In this document: positions 47,945-57,900 of the stretch, piece after piece
How positions within the stretch are numbered: the first letter of the stretch is position 1
Layout: the number at the start of each line of letters is the position of its first letter
NCBI GenBank assembly: GCA_030278955.1
Contig: JAOANR010000005.1
Coordinates: 32,789,849 to 32,853,848, forward strand
Origin: Hygrophila difformis
Lineage: Eukaryota; Streptophyta; Magnoliopsida; Lamiales; Acanthaceae
Direction: 5' to 3'
DNA length: 64,000 nucleotides
Notes under the pieces: model-generated
Told to the model about the DNA's origin: nothing
What the model saw: only the letters and a program-made list of their open reading frames with translations
The model's database searches: none
Position numbers and translations under genes: made by a program

Positions 47945-48547
47945 TTTCTGTTATTAAGCACACGAAGATGAGTTTCTAAGTGATCAAGATCTAGGACTAA
48001 GGCAAAGTTTAGTCTCAAGTTAGCGCTTCTAAGTCAAGACTCAAGGTCAAGTCGAACATTAGAGTGAGAAGGTTATGTATCACAAACGATTCACATAAAA
48101 AGGTTAGCACAAATATTTATGTATGCATATGCATATGTAATCCCCCCCAATAAAAATTTAATGCATGCATTTATTTATCCATGGGTTTTAAAAATAAATT
48201 TATTCCATGGATAGATTAAAATAAGGATAAAAGGTTTGGGCCACTATATTGGGCCGGAAGAAATAAATTATTTAGGCTTTAAGTAAAAACAAGGTTATTG
48301 GGCCAGAATAATTGGGCCAACATAGTAATTAAATATTGGGCTAAAGATTTGGGCTAGGAAAAATAAATTTTGGGCTCAAAAGGTTTGGGATTTAAAATAA
48401 TAAATTTGGGCTAAAAGTTAGGGCTTAGAAAAAAAATTTGGGCTAAAAAAATGTTAGTTTAAAAATAATAATGGATTTTTAAATAGAATACTAGTTTAAA
48501 AATAATAATAGTTTAAAAATAATAATACTAGTTTTAAAAACAGTCCG

Positions 48548-48560
48548 GGCTCTGATACCA
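48548..48560 (-). other. Primer-binding site (initiator tRNA-Met)
   Basis: The minus strand reads TGGTATCAGAGCC, complementary to the 3' end of plant initiator tRNA-Met, three bases from the 5' LTR end. It fixes the orientation of the element. Confidence 0.92.
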
Positions 48561-48563
48561 CTT

Positions 48564-51500
48564 TGTAACACCCCGGATTTGATAACCCAGGCCGGGATGT
48601 TACCGCCACACCTCCCTAGCAAGACACGGTTTCTCCGAGCTTGTTAAAGAGATGCAAGGCTATGGTTTTTCAGAATTTAAAATATTCAAACAGCCCATTG
48701 TAATTAGGGGTGAAAGCGGTACGGTAAATATCCGACCGATCCGATGCCGTATCCGATTATATTCGAATCCGAATCCGTTTTCGACTATCCGGCCGGATAT
48801 TTCAATATTCGTATCCGAATCCGAATCCGTATTTTAATATCCGCATTCGTATTCGTATCCGAAAATACTTAACCGTATCCGAGAATATCCGACCGTATCC
48901 AAAAATTGATAGGATATTATCCGGATTTTAAATATGGATATCCGAATATATTAATATATTATTATTTAATAATTAAAAAATACTAATAATTATAAAAAAT
49001 ATCAAATTTTCAAAAAAGATTATAAAAAATTATCCGATAATCTGTATCCGATTGAATCCGTATCCGTCATATATCCGTCCTGTATCCGTACCGTATCCGT
49101 AATCCGAAATATCCGAAACCGTATTCGTATCCGGCCCATTCGTATTCGATACCGAATTCGACAAAAAAAATATGGATTATATCCGTATCCGACACTATCC
49201 CACCGTATCCGTACCGTTTTCATCCCTAATTGTAATATAATTTAAAAATAATAATATCAAAGTTGCAGCGGAGAATAATATTTAAATACATGTATTGCAG
49301 CGGAATTTAAATATAGGGCCAACATGGCCAAAACACGGGTTAACAGGCCCGTTCATGCAAGTCGTAACTAAATGTAGGAATTTAAAATAGAGTTTTTCCC
49401 CAAATGTTCCCATGTATGCATATGATGATGCATAATCCTCATACTCTGAAAGAAAAAGGGGAAAAATGGTTTGGGTCAGCAAAATGTGCTGAGTAAGTTA
49501 ACACCTAGCATGATCTAGGGGTTTCAAAGCCTTTAATTAAATTTAATAAAAACATATGCATGCGAGACATGATTTAAATTTTAATTCATCTACTAATAAT
49601 AATTTAATTACATAATTTAAAAGGCAAGGATTTCCACACGTTCATAATTTAACACACATGAAAAAGGGGTTTAACACACGTTCATAATTTAACACACATA
49701 ATTTAAATAATTAAATTTTTCTCCTAAGCATGCATACAAAAATATTCCATTTACAAATTTTACCAATTTAAAGGAAATAATACTTAAATTGTGTACTTGA
49801 CATGCCTTTAATCCACAATAACCATTTAGTCATGATATGAAATTTAAAGACATAATTTAAATGCATAATTTAAAGGCATGCATAAATAAATAAATATTTT
49901 AAAAATATTAAATCTTTTATTTCCCCGTTACGTAACCATTTCTCAATGTTTTGTATAGCCGGTGATCCGGCGGCCGCAGCCGTTTCGTAAGTATCTCGTA
50001 TAGCCGGTGATCCGGCGGCCGCAGCCGTGTCGTATTTCAAGTATTTCATTGGCCGTTTTGGCACAATTTCTCATAACATTCACCCTTGGCCGTTTTGGCA
50101 CGAAGCGAAAAGCTAGGGGGCGTTCTATTGAGCATTTCCCCTACGTCGGTCACTCTCGGCCGTTTTGGCACAAAGCGAAAAGCTAGAGGGGCACTCCATC
50201 GAGCACTCACCCCCTACATAGGTCACACTCGTCCGTCTAGGCACGATGCGAAAAGCTAGAGGGGCACTCTATCGAGCACTCACCCCCTACATAGCCAAGT
50301 ATCTCCTATATTTTAATTTAGTGTAACGGGATTTTTCAAAAGTATAGATATATCGTATTTCAAGGTCTCGACCGTTTGTTTCGATATTTCAAAATCTCTT
50401 CGATTTAAAAATAACTTGGCGTCACAGTTTACGCCTTTTTAATTCAAAAATTCATTTCAAGTCCAAAAATTCTGATATTTTCACAGTATATCAAAAACAC
50501 CCTAACGAACAACTTTCGTGTTTTAACTTTTTCAAAATAAGTTGAGGAAACATGTCAAAAATCGAGTTTGTTTCGCAAGCAGTGTTCTGTCCGGATTCAG
50601 GTTTGGCACGGTTCAAAGATTCGACATTTTAACATATCAAATGGACTCCAAAAATTCTGAAATTTTATATACACATACTAGACATGATTATCTACAACTT
50701 TCATTTATTTTGCAAAGATCAAATCGGAATAGAAAATATTGAAACAGGTTCATCAAGTTCGGACATATTCACAGGCAGATTTCGAAAATGTTTTGTCAAA
50801 ACAGTTCATGTTCGATGCAATTTGAAATAGCAAACATCGACGAAAATGTCTGAAATTTTTACACAACCTAGATTAATGTGTTGGGATTAAAAGTCTAGTT
50901 TTGAGTTTTTCGGTTTGAACTCTCGAAATAGGGGTTTTGGTCCGATTTCAAATCTATCACAGTTTCAAGTTCGAATCTCAAGGCAGGTTGGTTCTCGGCC
51001 GTTTTCGGATATCAAAACACAATCAAAAATTATGAAAACTTTACACGAACTAGATCTATGTCTTAGGAATGTTTTTCATGTTTTAAGTTTTCCCATTTGA
51101 GCAGTTTTAAGGGTTCGAAAAATTCGCACAAAATTGTTACGCCGAGGGTTTTTCGTGTTGACAGATTTTAGAGTTATTAAATCCATATGTTTGGTTGCAT
51201 TTTAATTCACCCAAAACCAAGTAAGTATTAATTTACAGTGGGGATGATTTCTAGGAGGCCACGGGGTCGCCCGAAATCCACGGGATGTCACGAACGAATC
51301 TCCTCAAGTCGATTTCCTCTTCCAACGTCCACAATCCGAATCCGAAAGCAAAAGTCTAAGGTTAGATCGGATTTTCGGGCATCGAAATCTTAAACAAAAA
51401 CCTATGGACGACTTACCAATGATTCAAGGACTGTAATAGATGATCTACACTCTTCCTTGGTCGTCGTCGGTCGCCGGAAAGTGATCGGAAAGTCCGAAGT

Positions 51501-52171
51501 TGGTGGTTTTCGGGTGTTGGAAGAACATAGAGAGTTGGAGAGTGTTTTTGGGGTTGCTAGGGTTAGAGTCTCGAAAATGATCAGCCATATGACCTCCAAA
51601 ACCGACCATATACACCTTCCATCAACCGGCATTGAGTTTCCAAAGTCGGAGGATCGAAATATGGCAAGAAATCGCCAAAACACGTCAAGTGTAGCAGGCT
51701 GCGAGGTTGGCGTGGGGTTGGCGCGGGGTTTGGCCTAACCCCGCGCGGACACCGCGCGGACCTAGACTGGGCCGCGGTCTGGGCCGGGTCGTGCAATCCC
51801 TTTGGGCCTTTCCTCTTCCTCCTTCATTTTGGGCCTTTGTCTTCTCTTTGGGCCTTTCTCCTTCTATTTTCTTGGGCTATCTCTTGAACTTTAAATCCTA
51901 TTTCAAATTTATTTGGGATCTCAAATTAATTTCGGATTCGAAATATTAAGTCCATCTATATTTGGTTCCCGTGCGATAATTTATTTAATTAAATTATTTT
52001 CGACTTCACGGGTTCTTGGATACTTAATTCCTTCTTGAATTAAATTCCTTTTCTCATTTCTTCTTTTAATTATTTATTTATTTATTATATTCATTTATTT
52101 ATTATATTTATTTATTGTTTATTTATTTATTTATGTATTTATTTTATGTTGCAAAATTCTCGGGTATTACA
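48564..52171 (-). repeat. 5' LTR of the gag-only element (with insertion)
   Basis: 3608 bp. Removing the 524-bp hAT insertion and one 8-bp duplication leaves 3076 bp, one less than the other LTR. The remaining differences are scattered single bases. Confidence 0.92.
48705..49228. mobile_element. hAT-type MITE nested in the 5' LTR, 524 bp
   Basis: Inverted ends TAGGGGTGAAAGCGGTACGG and CCGTACCGTTTTCATCCCTA, with the 8-bp duplication ATTGTAAT (48697-48704 and 49229-49236), typical of hAT. The other LTR has the empty site (CCCATTGTAATATAATTT at about 43452), which proves the insertion and its ends. The inside is dominated by (A)TATCCG/ATTCGTATCCG repeats; frames rich in Arg-Ile are repeat artefacts. 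Confidence 0.93.
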
Positions 52172-52176
52172 TTGCA
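52172..52176. repeat. Target-site duplication TTGCA, right
   Basis: Matches 43318-43322. Confidence 0.92.
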
Positions 52177-52806
52177 TGTAATTTGCACTCGCGAATTGGG
52201 TTGTTTCTTCTCGAAATTGCATGTAATTTGCAGTCACGAATTGGGTTATTACTACTATTTGCACTCACGAATTTGGTGTCGCGCAGATTTTTGGGCTGAC
52301 CCTTATTGCTTCGGTTCCTCTGTACTACTACTTGTTATTACTACTATTTGTTCATCAGACATGAAGGGCAAAATTCATGTCTGTTGTCGATTGAGCCCTC
52401 TAACTGACCTTATTATTGTTGTTTCTCTGGATGGGATTACTTCTTTGTATGTGTGTATTTCTCTGTGTCATCTACCTTATTATTGTTGTTTCTGCTCTTG
52501 TTCGAGGGAATGATTAGCTTAGTGTTGTTTACCTAGGCCAAATTGACATCTTTGTTAGTTGTAATACTGGAGCCTGAGCATTGAATTGTTTGGTGGTTAT
52601 TTTTATTTCTTCTACGGGTGTTCTGGATGCTCTCATGATCAGGGTGGTAGTGTGGCTCATATATAATTGAAACTTCGGGGTTGTATAGCCGTCTCATCGC
52701 TTACCTTTCATGCTAGGCCTTAATTTCTCCTCTGGCTTGCCCTTTTAGATTTAAATGTTCTTTTAACATGCACTATGTTTATTTTGTAAACTATCTAATT
52801 TCTCAG
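52177..52806. other. Leader-like sequence between LTR element and TTL fragment
   Basis: Continuation of the first phosphatase-type leader (TGTAATTTGCACTCGCGAATTGGGTT), with a second partial copy (52194-52231) and a third partial (52255-52280). After 52300 it has no recognised content up to the TTL exon acceptor. Confidence 0.5.
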
Positions 52807-53237
52807 AGGCTCACAGTTTAGGAGAGATTGAGAATGCAACGAGGCACATTTGTTTTTCTGGGCACCAGCCAGATCCAATAGAGGTAAAAAAGCTGCAGTC
52901 TGTGGAGAAGCACCTCAGGAAGTGCACTGATGCTCGGAAAGTTGGAGACTGGAATGGTACATTGAGGGAAGTTGATCTTGCCATTGTTGGTGGTGCTGAT
53001 TCTTCACCACAGGTTTGTCTTTCCTTCATTTGTATGGTTTGGCATCTCGGTGTGTTATTTACCCAGATATCAAAAACCCCGAATCAAAACTCTAACTTGG
53101 CTGTTTGGATTTGAAAATTCCAGCTTTGTGCTTCTAGAACGGAAGCTCTCTTGAAACTCCATCAATTATATGATGCATTTTTGGCATTTTCAAATATCCC
53201 AAAATCTACTTGCTCACAGTCCAAGATATTTGGTTGA
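52807..53237 (+). pseudogene. TTL (TPR-thioredoxin-like) gene fragment
   Basis: Two exon pieces. 52807-53012, after acceptor TTTCTCAG and before donor GTTTGT, reads HSLGEIENATRHICFSGHQP, then EKHLRKCTDARKVGDW and GADSSPQ. 53124-53234, after acceptor ATTCCAG, reads LCASRTEALLKLHQLYDAFL and SNIPKSTCSQSKIFG, then TGA. These match consecutive parts of the TPR region of plant TTL proteins (TPR repeats plus thioredoxin-like domain, stress and brassinosteroid-related scaffolds). Only about 105 of roughly 600-700 residues are here; both ends and the thioredoxin domain are missing. The intron is kept, so the copy came from DNA and not mRNA. Confidence 0.8.
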
Positions 53238-54199
53238 TTGAATTTCTGTATTTTTGAAAGACACTTGTTGCATGATAATTTTACAAAGTTGTGGACAAGC
53301 TATTGGATGAGGAGTAATAGACATTTACTAGACTTATAAAGGTCTTGTTTACAAATGTTACTGCTATGAAATCTATTAAAGATATTTTCCGTGCACAACT
53401 TTGCTACAAAAAAAAATTGTTGACATATGGAATAAGACTATTAGATATTCAATGGTCATCTCTTTTTATTTAAGATATAGTTAATTTTTTTTTTTTTTAA
53501 CACAGTTCAGCAAATATCCAGCCACATATTTTAATTTCGTTTGTTTACTGTTCACCCGATGACTGTTTATATATGGTGAATAAGATGACTGTTCATATAT
53601 GGTGAATAAGGAGTTGCATAAGTCATATTATTATAGCAGTGATATCTGTACAGATAAGGAAAGGCTTGTGCAGATGTTGATTTGATTGCATCTTTATTGC
53701 CAAATTTGAGACATTGTGTTTGGTTGATGCACCTCTTTAATGTTGTTGTGAATTGTTTGGAACCCTATCCAAATTTGGTAATTTTTTGACTCTATATTTC
53801 TCAAGTGGTTATCTTGTTACTCTGTTAATCATTATTGGCCATCTATGGTACTTTTATACGAATGAGCTAATGTTTCTTTATGTTAAATGGAACTAACAAA
53901 TACTTGTACAAGGCTCTTGAATGTCTCAGATTGTGTTTTGGTGCTAAAGTAACATCTATCTCCAGCAGTTTACATTATTATATGTGTATATCTGTACATA
54001 TATATATTTGCAATGGCATTCTCTTGCACATGTGTAATTTTTCTAATTTTGGAGTTGTATTCTTTTTGCAGTGGTTATAGTAGTCCCAACATGAGAATTA
54101 GCACTTCAGACATCACAAGTCTGTAAAGAATTAGGAAAGTACTTGAAAGAATTGGAATGCTTGTTGTTCATTTCCTTTAGTATAAGCCTTCCTGTGCAG
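53238..54199. other. Non-coding stretch between TTL and phosphatase fragments
   Basis: Intron-like, T-rich DNA with no further TTL exon I can recognise. GATGACTGTT(T/C)ATATATGGTGAATAAG occurs twice in tandem at 53560-53610. An acceptor-like TTCCTGTGCAG precedes the second leader at about 54199. Confidence 0.5.
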
Positions 54200-54890
54200 G
54201 GGTTCCCGCCGCTTTGCCCGGCCGTCCGGGTGAGGATTTTCCTAAATTTTTTCGCCAAACTCATTTCCGCTACGTTTAGTCTGTTTTACCTGGGTTTCTT
54301 CTTTTTCTTGAGCTTTGTGGAAATTGCATGTGATTTGCAGTCATGACCTGGGTTACCTCTTTTGATTTCGAGCTGTCCAATTCCTTTCGGAATTTGGTCC
54401 AGTTTGCAGGCTCAATTGGCCGTAAAATTCCACCCCTTCGTCGCCTGCCTGTCCCTGCCCGTCGTGTCTGCCGGAGGTCATTAAGGTAAGGATTTTTTTA
54501 TAGTTTTAGGGTTATTGCTTGGCTGAAGTTTTCGTCAAATGGGTTTCGTTGCAAACTCAGGGAATAGTTTAAGTTCATTCTTCCTGAATTAAAGCGGGAG
54601 GGTTTTAATCAAAGCTTTGCTGTTTGCTGACAAAACTGCTATGGATTTAAAGGTGTCATGCATGTATTGCTTGTTTTGTATTTTCTGACCGGTATGTGTT
54701 GTGTCTGTTTTGAGCGCCACATTTTTTGCTTATTTCTTACTTTACAAGTTAACGAAACTTGATAAAGATGATTCTTTAGCTAAAGCAGCTACCTTTTGGA
54801 AATTCATCAGTCAGCATTTATGTTGTTAAGTGGTGTTTGTTCTCTGCTTTGATTATATTGGTATAGATTGCCATTTGCTGTTGGCAGACC
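54200..54890 (+). promoter_or_regulatory. Second copy of phosphatase leader (5' UTR with intron)
   Basis: GC-rich leader followed by a likely donor (ATTAAG then GTAAGG at 54485) and an acceptor (TTGGCAG at 54887) just before the ATG. The part 54221-54352 is the counterpart of the first leader copy at 43195-43322/52177-52190. Confidence 0.55.
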
Positions 54891-56285
54891 ATGGATCGAC
54901 TTTCTGGCAGCGCTCGCCTCATGATAGTCTCGGATCTTGATCATACAATGGTGAGTTGCTATTGTGTTTGTTAATTGATTATTAGGAGTTCTACTGATGA
55001 AGGGGTATGCTGCAGGTTGATCATCATGATCCTGGGGATCTCTCTCTGCTTAGATTCAATGCACTTTGGGAGACAAATTATCGTAATAATTCCTTGTTAG
55101 TATTCTCAACTGGGAGGTCGCCAACACTTTACAAAGAATTAAGGAAACAGAAGCCCCTTCTAACTCCTGACATCACAATAATGTCTGTGGGAACTGAAAT
55201 AACATATGGGAACTCCATGACACCAGATGATGGCTGGGTTGAATATTTAAATCAGAAATGGGATAGGAAAATAGTGGCCGAAGATACTAGCAAGTTTGGT
55301 GAACTCGCTCTTCAGGTGAGGCATTGCTTTTGGGAGCTTTTTGCATTTGATCTATGTGTTGTATGCTAAACTTAGATTAATTAAAGCACTAATTTTTTTT
55401 CTGTAAATATTCAGCATTCAACGCCAGCTTTTTCTGATACTAAGGCAAGCTTTTGTGGTCATGCAGCCTGAGACTGAACAACGACCACACAAGGTTACTT
55501 TTTCTGTGCAGAAAGACAAGGCCCAGAATGTTATCCGAGCTCTTTCAACATGCTTGCAAGAACATGGGGTATACTAAATTTGTATCCAGTTTTTTCTTTG
55601 GTTGTATTTTTGCTGTTTGATATAGTGTGCTTATTCATCATTTGTTTCATTCCATCATTGTAACAATTCATTTTGGTGTTTCAGTTGGATGTCAAAATTA
55701 TTTACAGTGGAGGAATGGACTTGGATGTATTGCCACAGGGAGCTGGCAAAGGGCAAGCACTAGCTTATTTGCTTAAAAAGTTAAAGGAAGCTGGTAAGTT
55801 ACCTACCAACACGCTAGCCTGTGGTGACTCTGGTAACGATGCTGAATTATTTAGTATTCCAGATGTCCATGGTGTCATGGTAAGTCTTACACTATTTTCC
55901 CTACAATTTTTTGTGTGTGTCATCCATTGAAAGGCTTCAAGCCTTCTCTCTTCATTTTGAACTTTTTTCCTTTTGACCAAAAAAAAAAAAACAGGTCAAC
56001 AATGCCCAAGAAGAATTATTGCAGTGGTACTCTGCAAATGCAAAAGATAATCCCAAGGTAATTCATGCAACAGAAAGATGTGCAGCTGGTATTGTAGAAG
56101 CCATTGGTCACTTTAATTTGGGTCCAAGCCAATCTCCAAGGGATTTTGTGGACCTATCTGACTCAAAGATGGAGAGATTTAATCCAGCTTATGAAGTTGT
56201 GAAACTTTACTTATTTTATGAAAGATGGAGACGAGCTGAAACAAAAAATTCGGAGATATATTTGGCGACTCTGAAAGCAGTTTCT
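54891..56285 (+). pseudogene. SPP: Sucrose-phosphate phosphatase, C-terminus missing
   Basis: Five exons in one frame: 54891-54950, 55016-55315, 55467-55568, 55685-55879, 55995-56285 (948 nt, 316 codons). The HAD phosphatase core is complete: nucleophile motif SDLDHTM (D15, D17), motif II STGRS, motif III Lys in [12 protein letters not shown], and motif [12 protein letters not shown]. The enzyme dephosphorylates sucrose-6F-phosphate to sucrose in the cytosol (EC 3.1.3.24). Plant SPP is about 420-425 residues; here the sequence stops after LKAVS at a GTATGT donor, and the next exons (the C-terminal SPP domain) are absent. PRP40A sequence follows instead. With no internal stop it could still yield a truncated or chimeric transcript; I call it a fragment because its partners are fragments too. 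Confidence 0.85.
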
Positions 56286-56720
56286 GTATGTTGTACTGCT
56301 TCTTAATCCTATTTATTAAATTCTCTCTCTCTCTCTCTCTCTCTCTCCGCATTTTTTTGCATTTAGAACTGAGTACGAAGTTCAAGATATCGTTTTAGAA
56401 AAAGTTTACATGGAATTTTCAGCTTAAGAAGAATGAGTGGCTGAGTGCAACTCATGATTTTTTAAGTGAAGTTACCTCCTTCAGAGAGAGAGCTTCTTAT
56501 TACTGTCATTAGCAAATTTACATTCTGAAACTAATCCTATATGGTTTCTTAAACAACACAGATTGCCTTTTTCTCATTTATCCTGAATCTGTGATAAATT
56601 TGTGTGGTAGGTTCACTCTTTGTCTCCATCATAACAATAATGTGACCTTGCAGAGCCAGTTCTCTGTTGAATGCTTCTCCTTTAAGTTCATTATGATAAC
56701 ATTCTCTGCACTATCTTTAG
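56286..56720. other. Junction between phosphatase and PRP40A fragments
   Basis: Intron-like sequence that must contain the breakpoint between the two genes. A (CT)n microsatellite occupies 56321-56347. I see no SPP C-terminal exon here and no transposon end. The acceptor CTATCTTTAG at 56720 belongs to PRP40A. Confidence 0.5.
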
Positions 56721-57277
56721 GAAATAAATATGATGTCGACATGGGAGGAGTGCAAACAACTCATTGAGGATAGCTCAGATGGCATTTGTGAGCTGACATT
56801 CTCCAATATATTGTTGTTTTCCAGGTCCATGGGAGAAGAGAGCTTCTGTAGGGAGACATTTGATGAATATGTGTCTCGCTTGCAAGAGAAAAAAGACAAG
56901 GAGCGCAAACGAGAGGAAGAAAAGGTGGTCAAAATTTGATGCATAGATTAAAATATGTAGACTGTAATCTAATGTTGATTTGGTGTGCTGGTAGTATTAT
57001 TTAATCATTTGCTTCTATTTTTATATTCCATTTCAGGCTAAAAAGGAGAGAGACCGGGAGGAAAAGGATAAGAGAAAAGATAAAGAGAGGAAGGAGACGG
57101 ATAAGGAGAGGGAGAAAGACAGGGACCGTGATAGAGAAAAAGAGAGAGCAAAAGATCACTCTAGAAAAGATGATGATGTTGATGATGATGAGGATGTAGA
57201 AAGTTATGGGCACAAAGATGACAAAAGAAGGGAAAAGGATAGAGATAGGAAACATCGGAAGCGGCACCAAAGTGCAG
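56721..57277 (+). pseudogene. PRP40A (pre-mRNA-processing protein 40) 3' fragment
   Basis: Exon 56721-56924 reads STWEECKQLIEDSS, then RSMGEESFCRETFDEYVSRL and EKKDKERKREEEK, the last FF-type region. Exon 57037-57277 reads AKKERDREEKDKRKDKERKE and on, through an acidic patch (DDDVDDDEDVESYG), to RKHRKRHQSA, the Arg/Lys/Glu-rich tail of plant PRP40A (U1 snRNP-associated splicing factor with WW and FF domains). WW domains and most FF domains are missing. Inside the first exon 44 bases (GATGGCATTTG...TTTTCCAG) look like a former short intron whose donor has been lost; the frame stays open through it. The coding sequence is cut at 57277 by a retroelement end TGAAACTTTTG. Confidence 0.8.
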
Positions 57278-57900
57278 TGAAACTTTTGCACCCGTTTCGA
57301 GTTTCATGGTGCAGCCGGGGTAAATAATTCAATCTTTCCAGACACCATTGTTCAATACTTAATAAAGTATTATTTATTACAACTGTCTGCATTTCCCCGG
57401 CAACGGCGCCATGAAACTTTTGACGAGCTTCGCCAACACGAGTAATTTTCTGAAAATTCCTCTACTGGTTTATTGCTTAAGGAGAAAACTGTGATTTCAA
57501 ATGGTGCCTCAAGAGTCCCCGGCAACGGCGCCATGAAACTTTTGCTCAAGTTTCATTTTGCTACTGGGGGGTTGAAGAACCGTCTAAATACAATTTCCAA
57601 GTTCGGATTTATTAAATGAAAAGAGTTATGATTGAGGGAAGGGGTTTAAGAATATATTAAGATTGCCTTTTTTATTACTCCTGTGGGGTTCAAACGGCGC
57701 TGTGGTCCTTCCAGCCATGAAACTTTTGACAAATATCACGGTGCAACAGGGATGGACCTTCAGTCTGTCACCCTGAAAGTCCCTGGTATCTGCACCATGA
57801 TGCTTCTCTTAATTTCATGTCAAGAAGATACCTGCCATGAAAATTGAACATCTTCCCACTGCATGAGTATTTTCCCAAAATGTTGTTTTTATTTACTCGT
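57278..57900 (-). repeat. Tandem LTR-start and PBS modules
   Basis: TGAAACTTTTG occurs at 57278, 57411, 57534 and 57717. The second and third are directly preceded by CCCCGGCAACGGCGCCA (57394-57410 and 57518-57534), which equals a tRNA 3' end including CCA and so marks a primer-binding site on the minus strand. The fourth and a decayed fifth (TCCCTGGTATCTGCACCATG at about 57780) have degenerate forms. The result is a row of short LTR-start/leader stubs at the left border of the retroelement sequence. Confidence 0.65.

Larger units (their letters stand above)
43323..52171 (-). mobile_element. Gag-only LTR retrotransposon (TR-GAG-like), 8.85 kb
   Basis: Two near-identical LTRs of about 3.08 kb start TGTAACACCCCGG and end CGGGTATTACA, with a 5-bp duplication. 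The primer-binding site TGGTATCAGAGCC (initiator tRNA-Met) sits three bases inside the right LTR, so the element reads on the minus strand. Only 2.16 kb lie between the LTRs, holding one intact gag ORF. No protease, RT, RNase H or integrase is present. Such elements have been described in plants as TR-GAG and depend on another element's pol. High LTR identity indicates a recent insertion. Confidence 0.9.
42854..57277 (+). mobile_element. Putative gene-capturing Helitron, 5' part
   Basis: TCTAATTTTACTATTATAAG after an A at 42853 resembles plant Helitron 5' ends, and AGCCGTTGGATCCACATTCC soon after is a phrase often seen inside Helitrons. Downstream, on the same strand, lie intron-containing fragments of three unrelated host genes, which is what Helitrons and Pack-MULEs collect. 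No 3' end was identified; it may lie past the window because a retroelement interrupts the last fragment at 57278. The alternative is an ordinary locus scrambled by segmental duplication. Confidence 0.35.

Noticed and set aside
49020..49223. Arg/Ile-rich 67-codon frame
   Set aside because: Translation of TATCCG repeats inside the hAT MITE.
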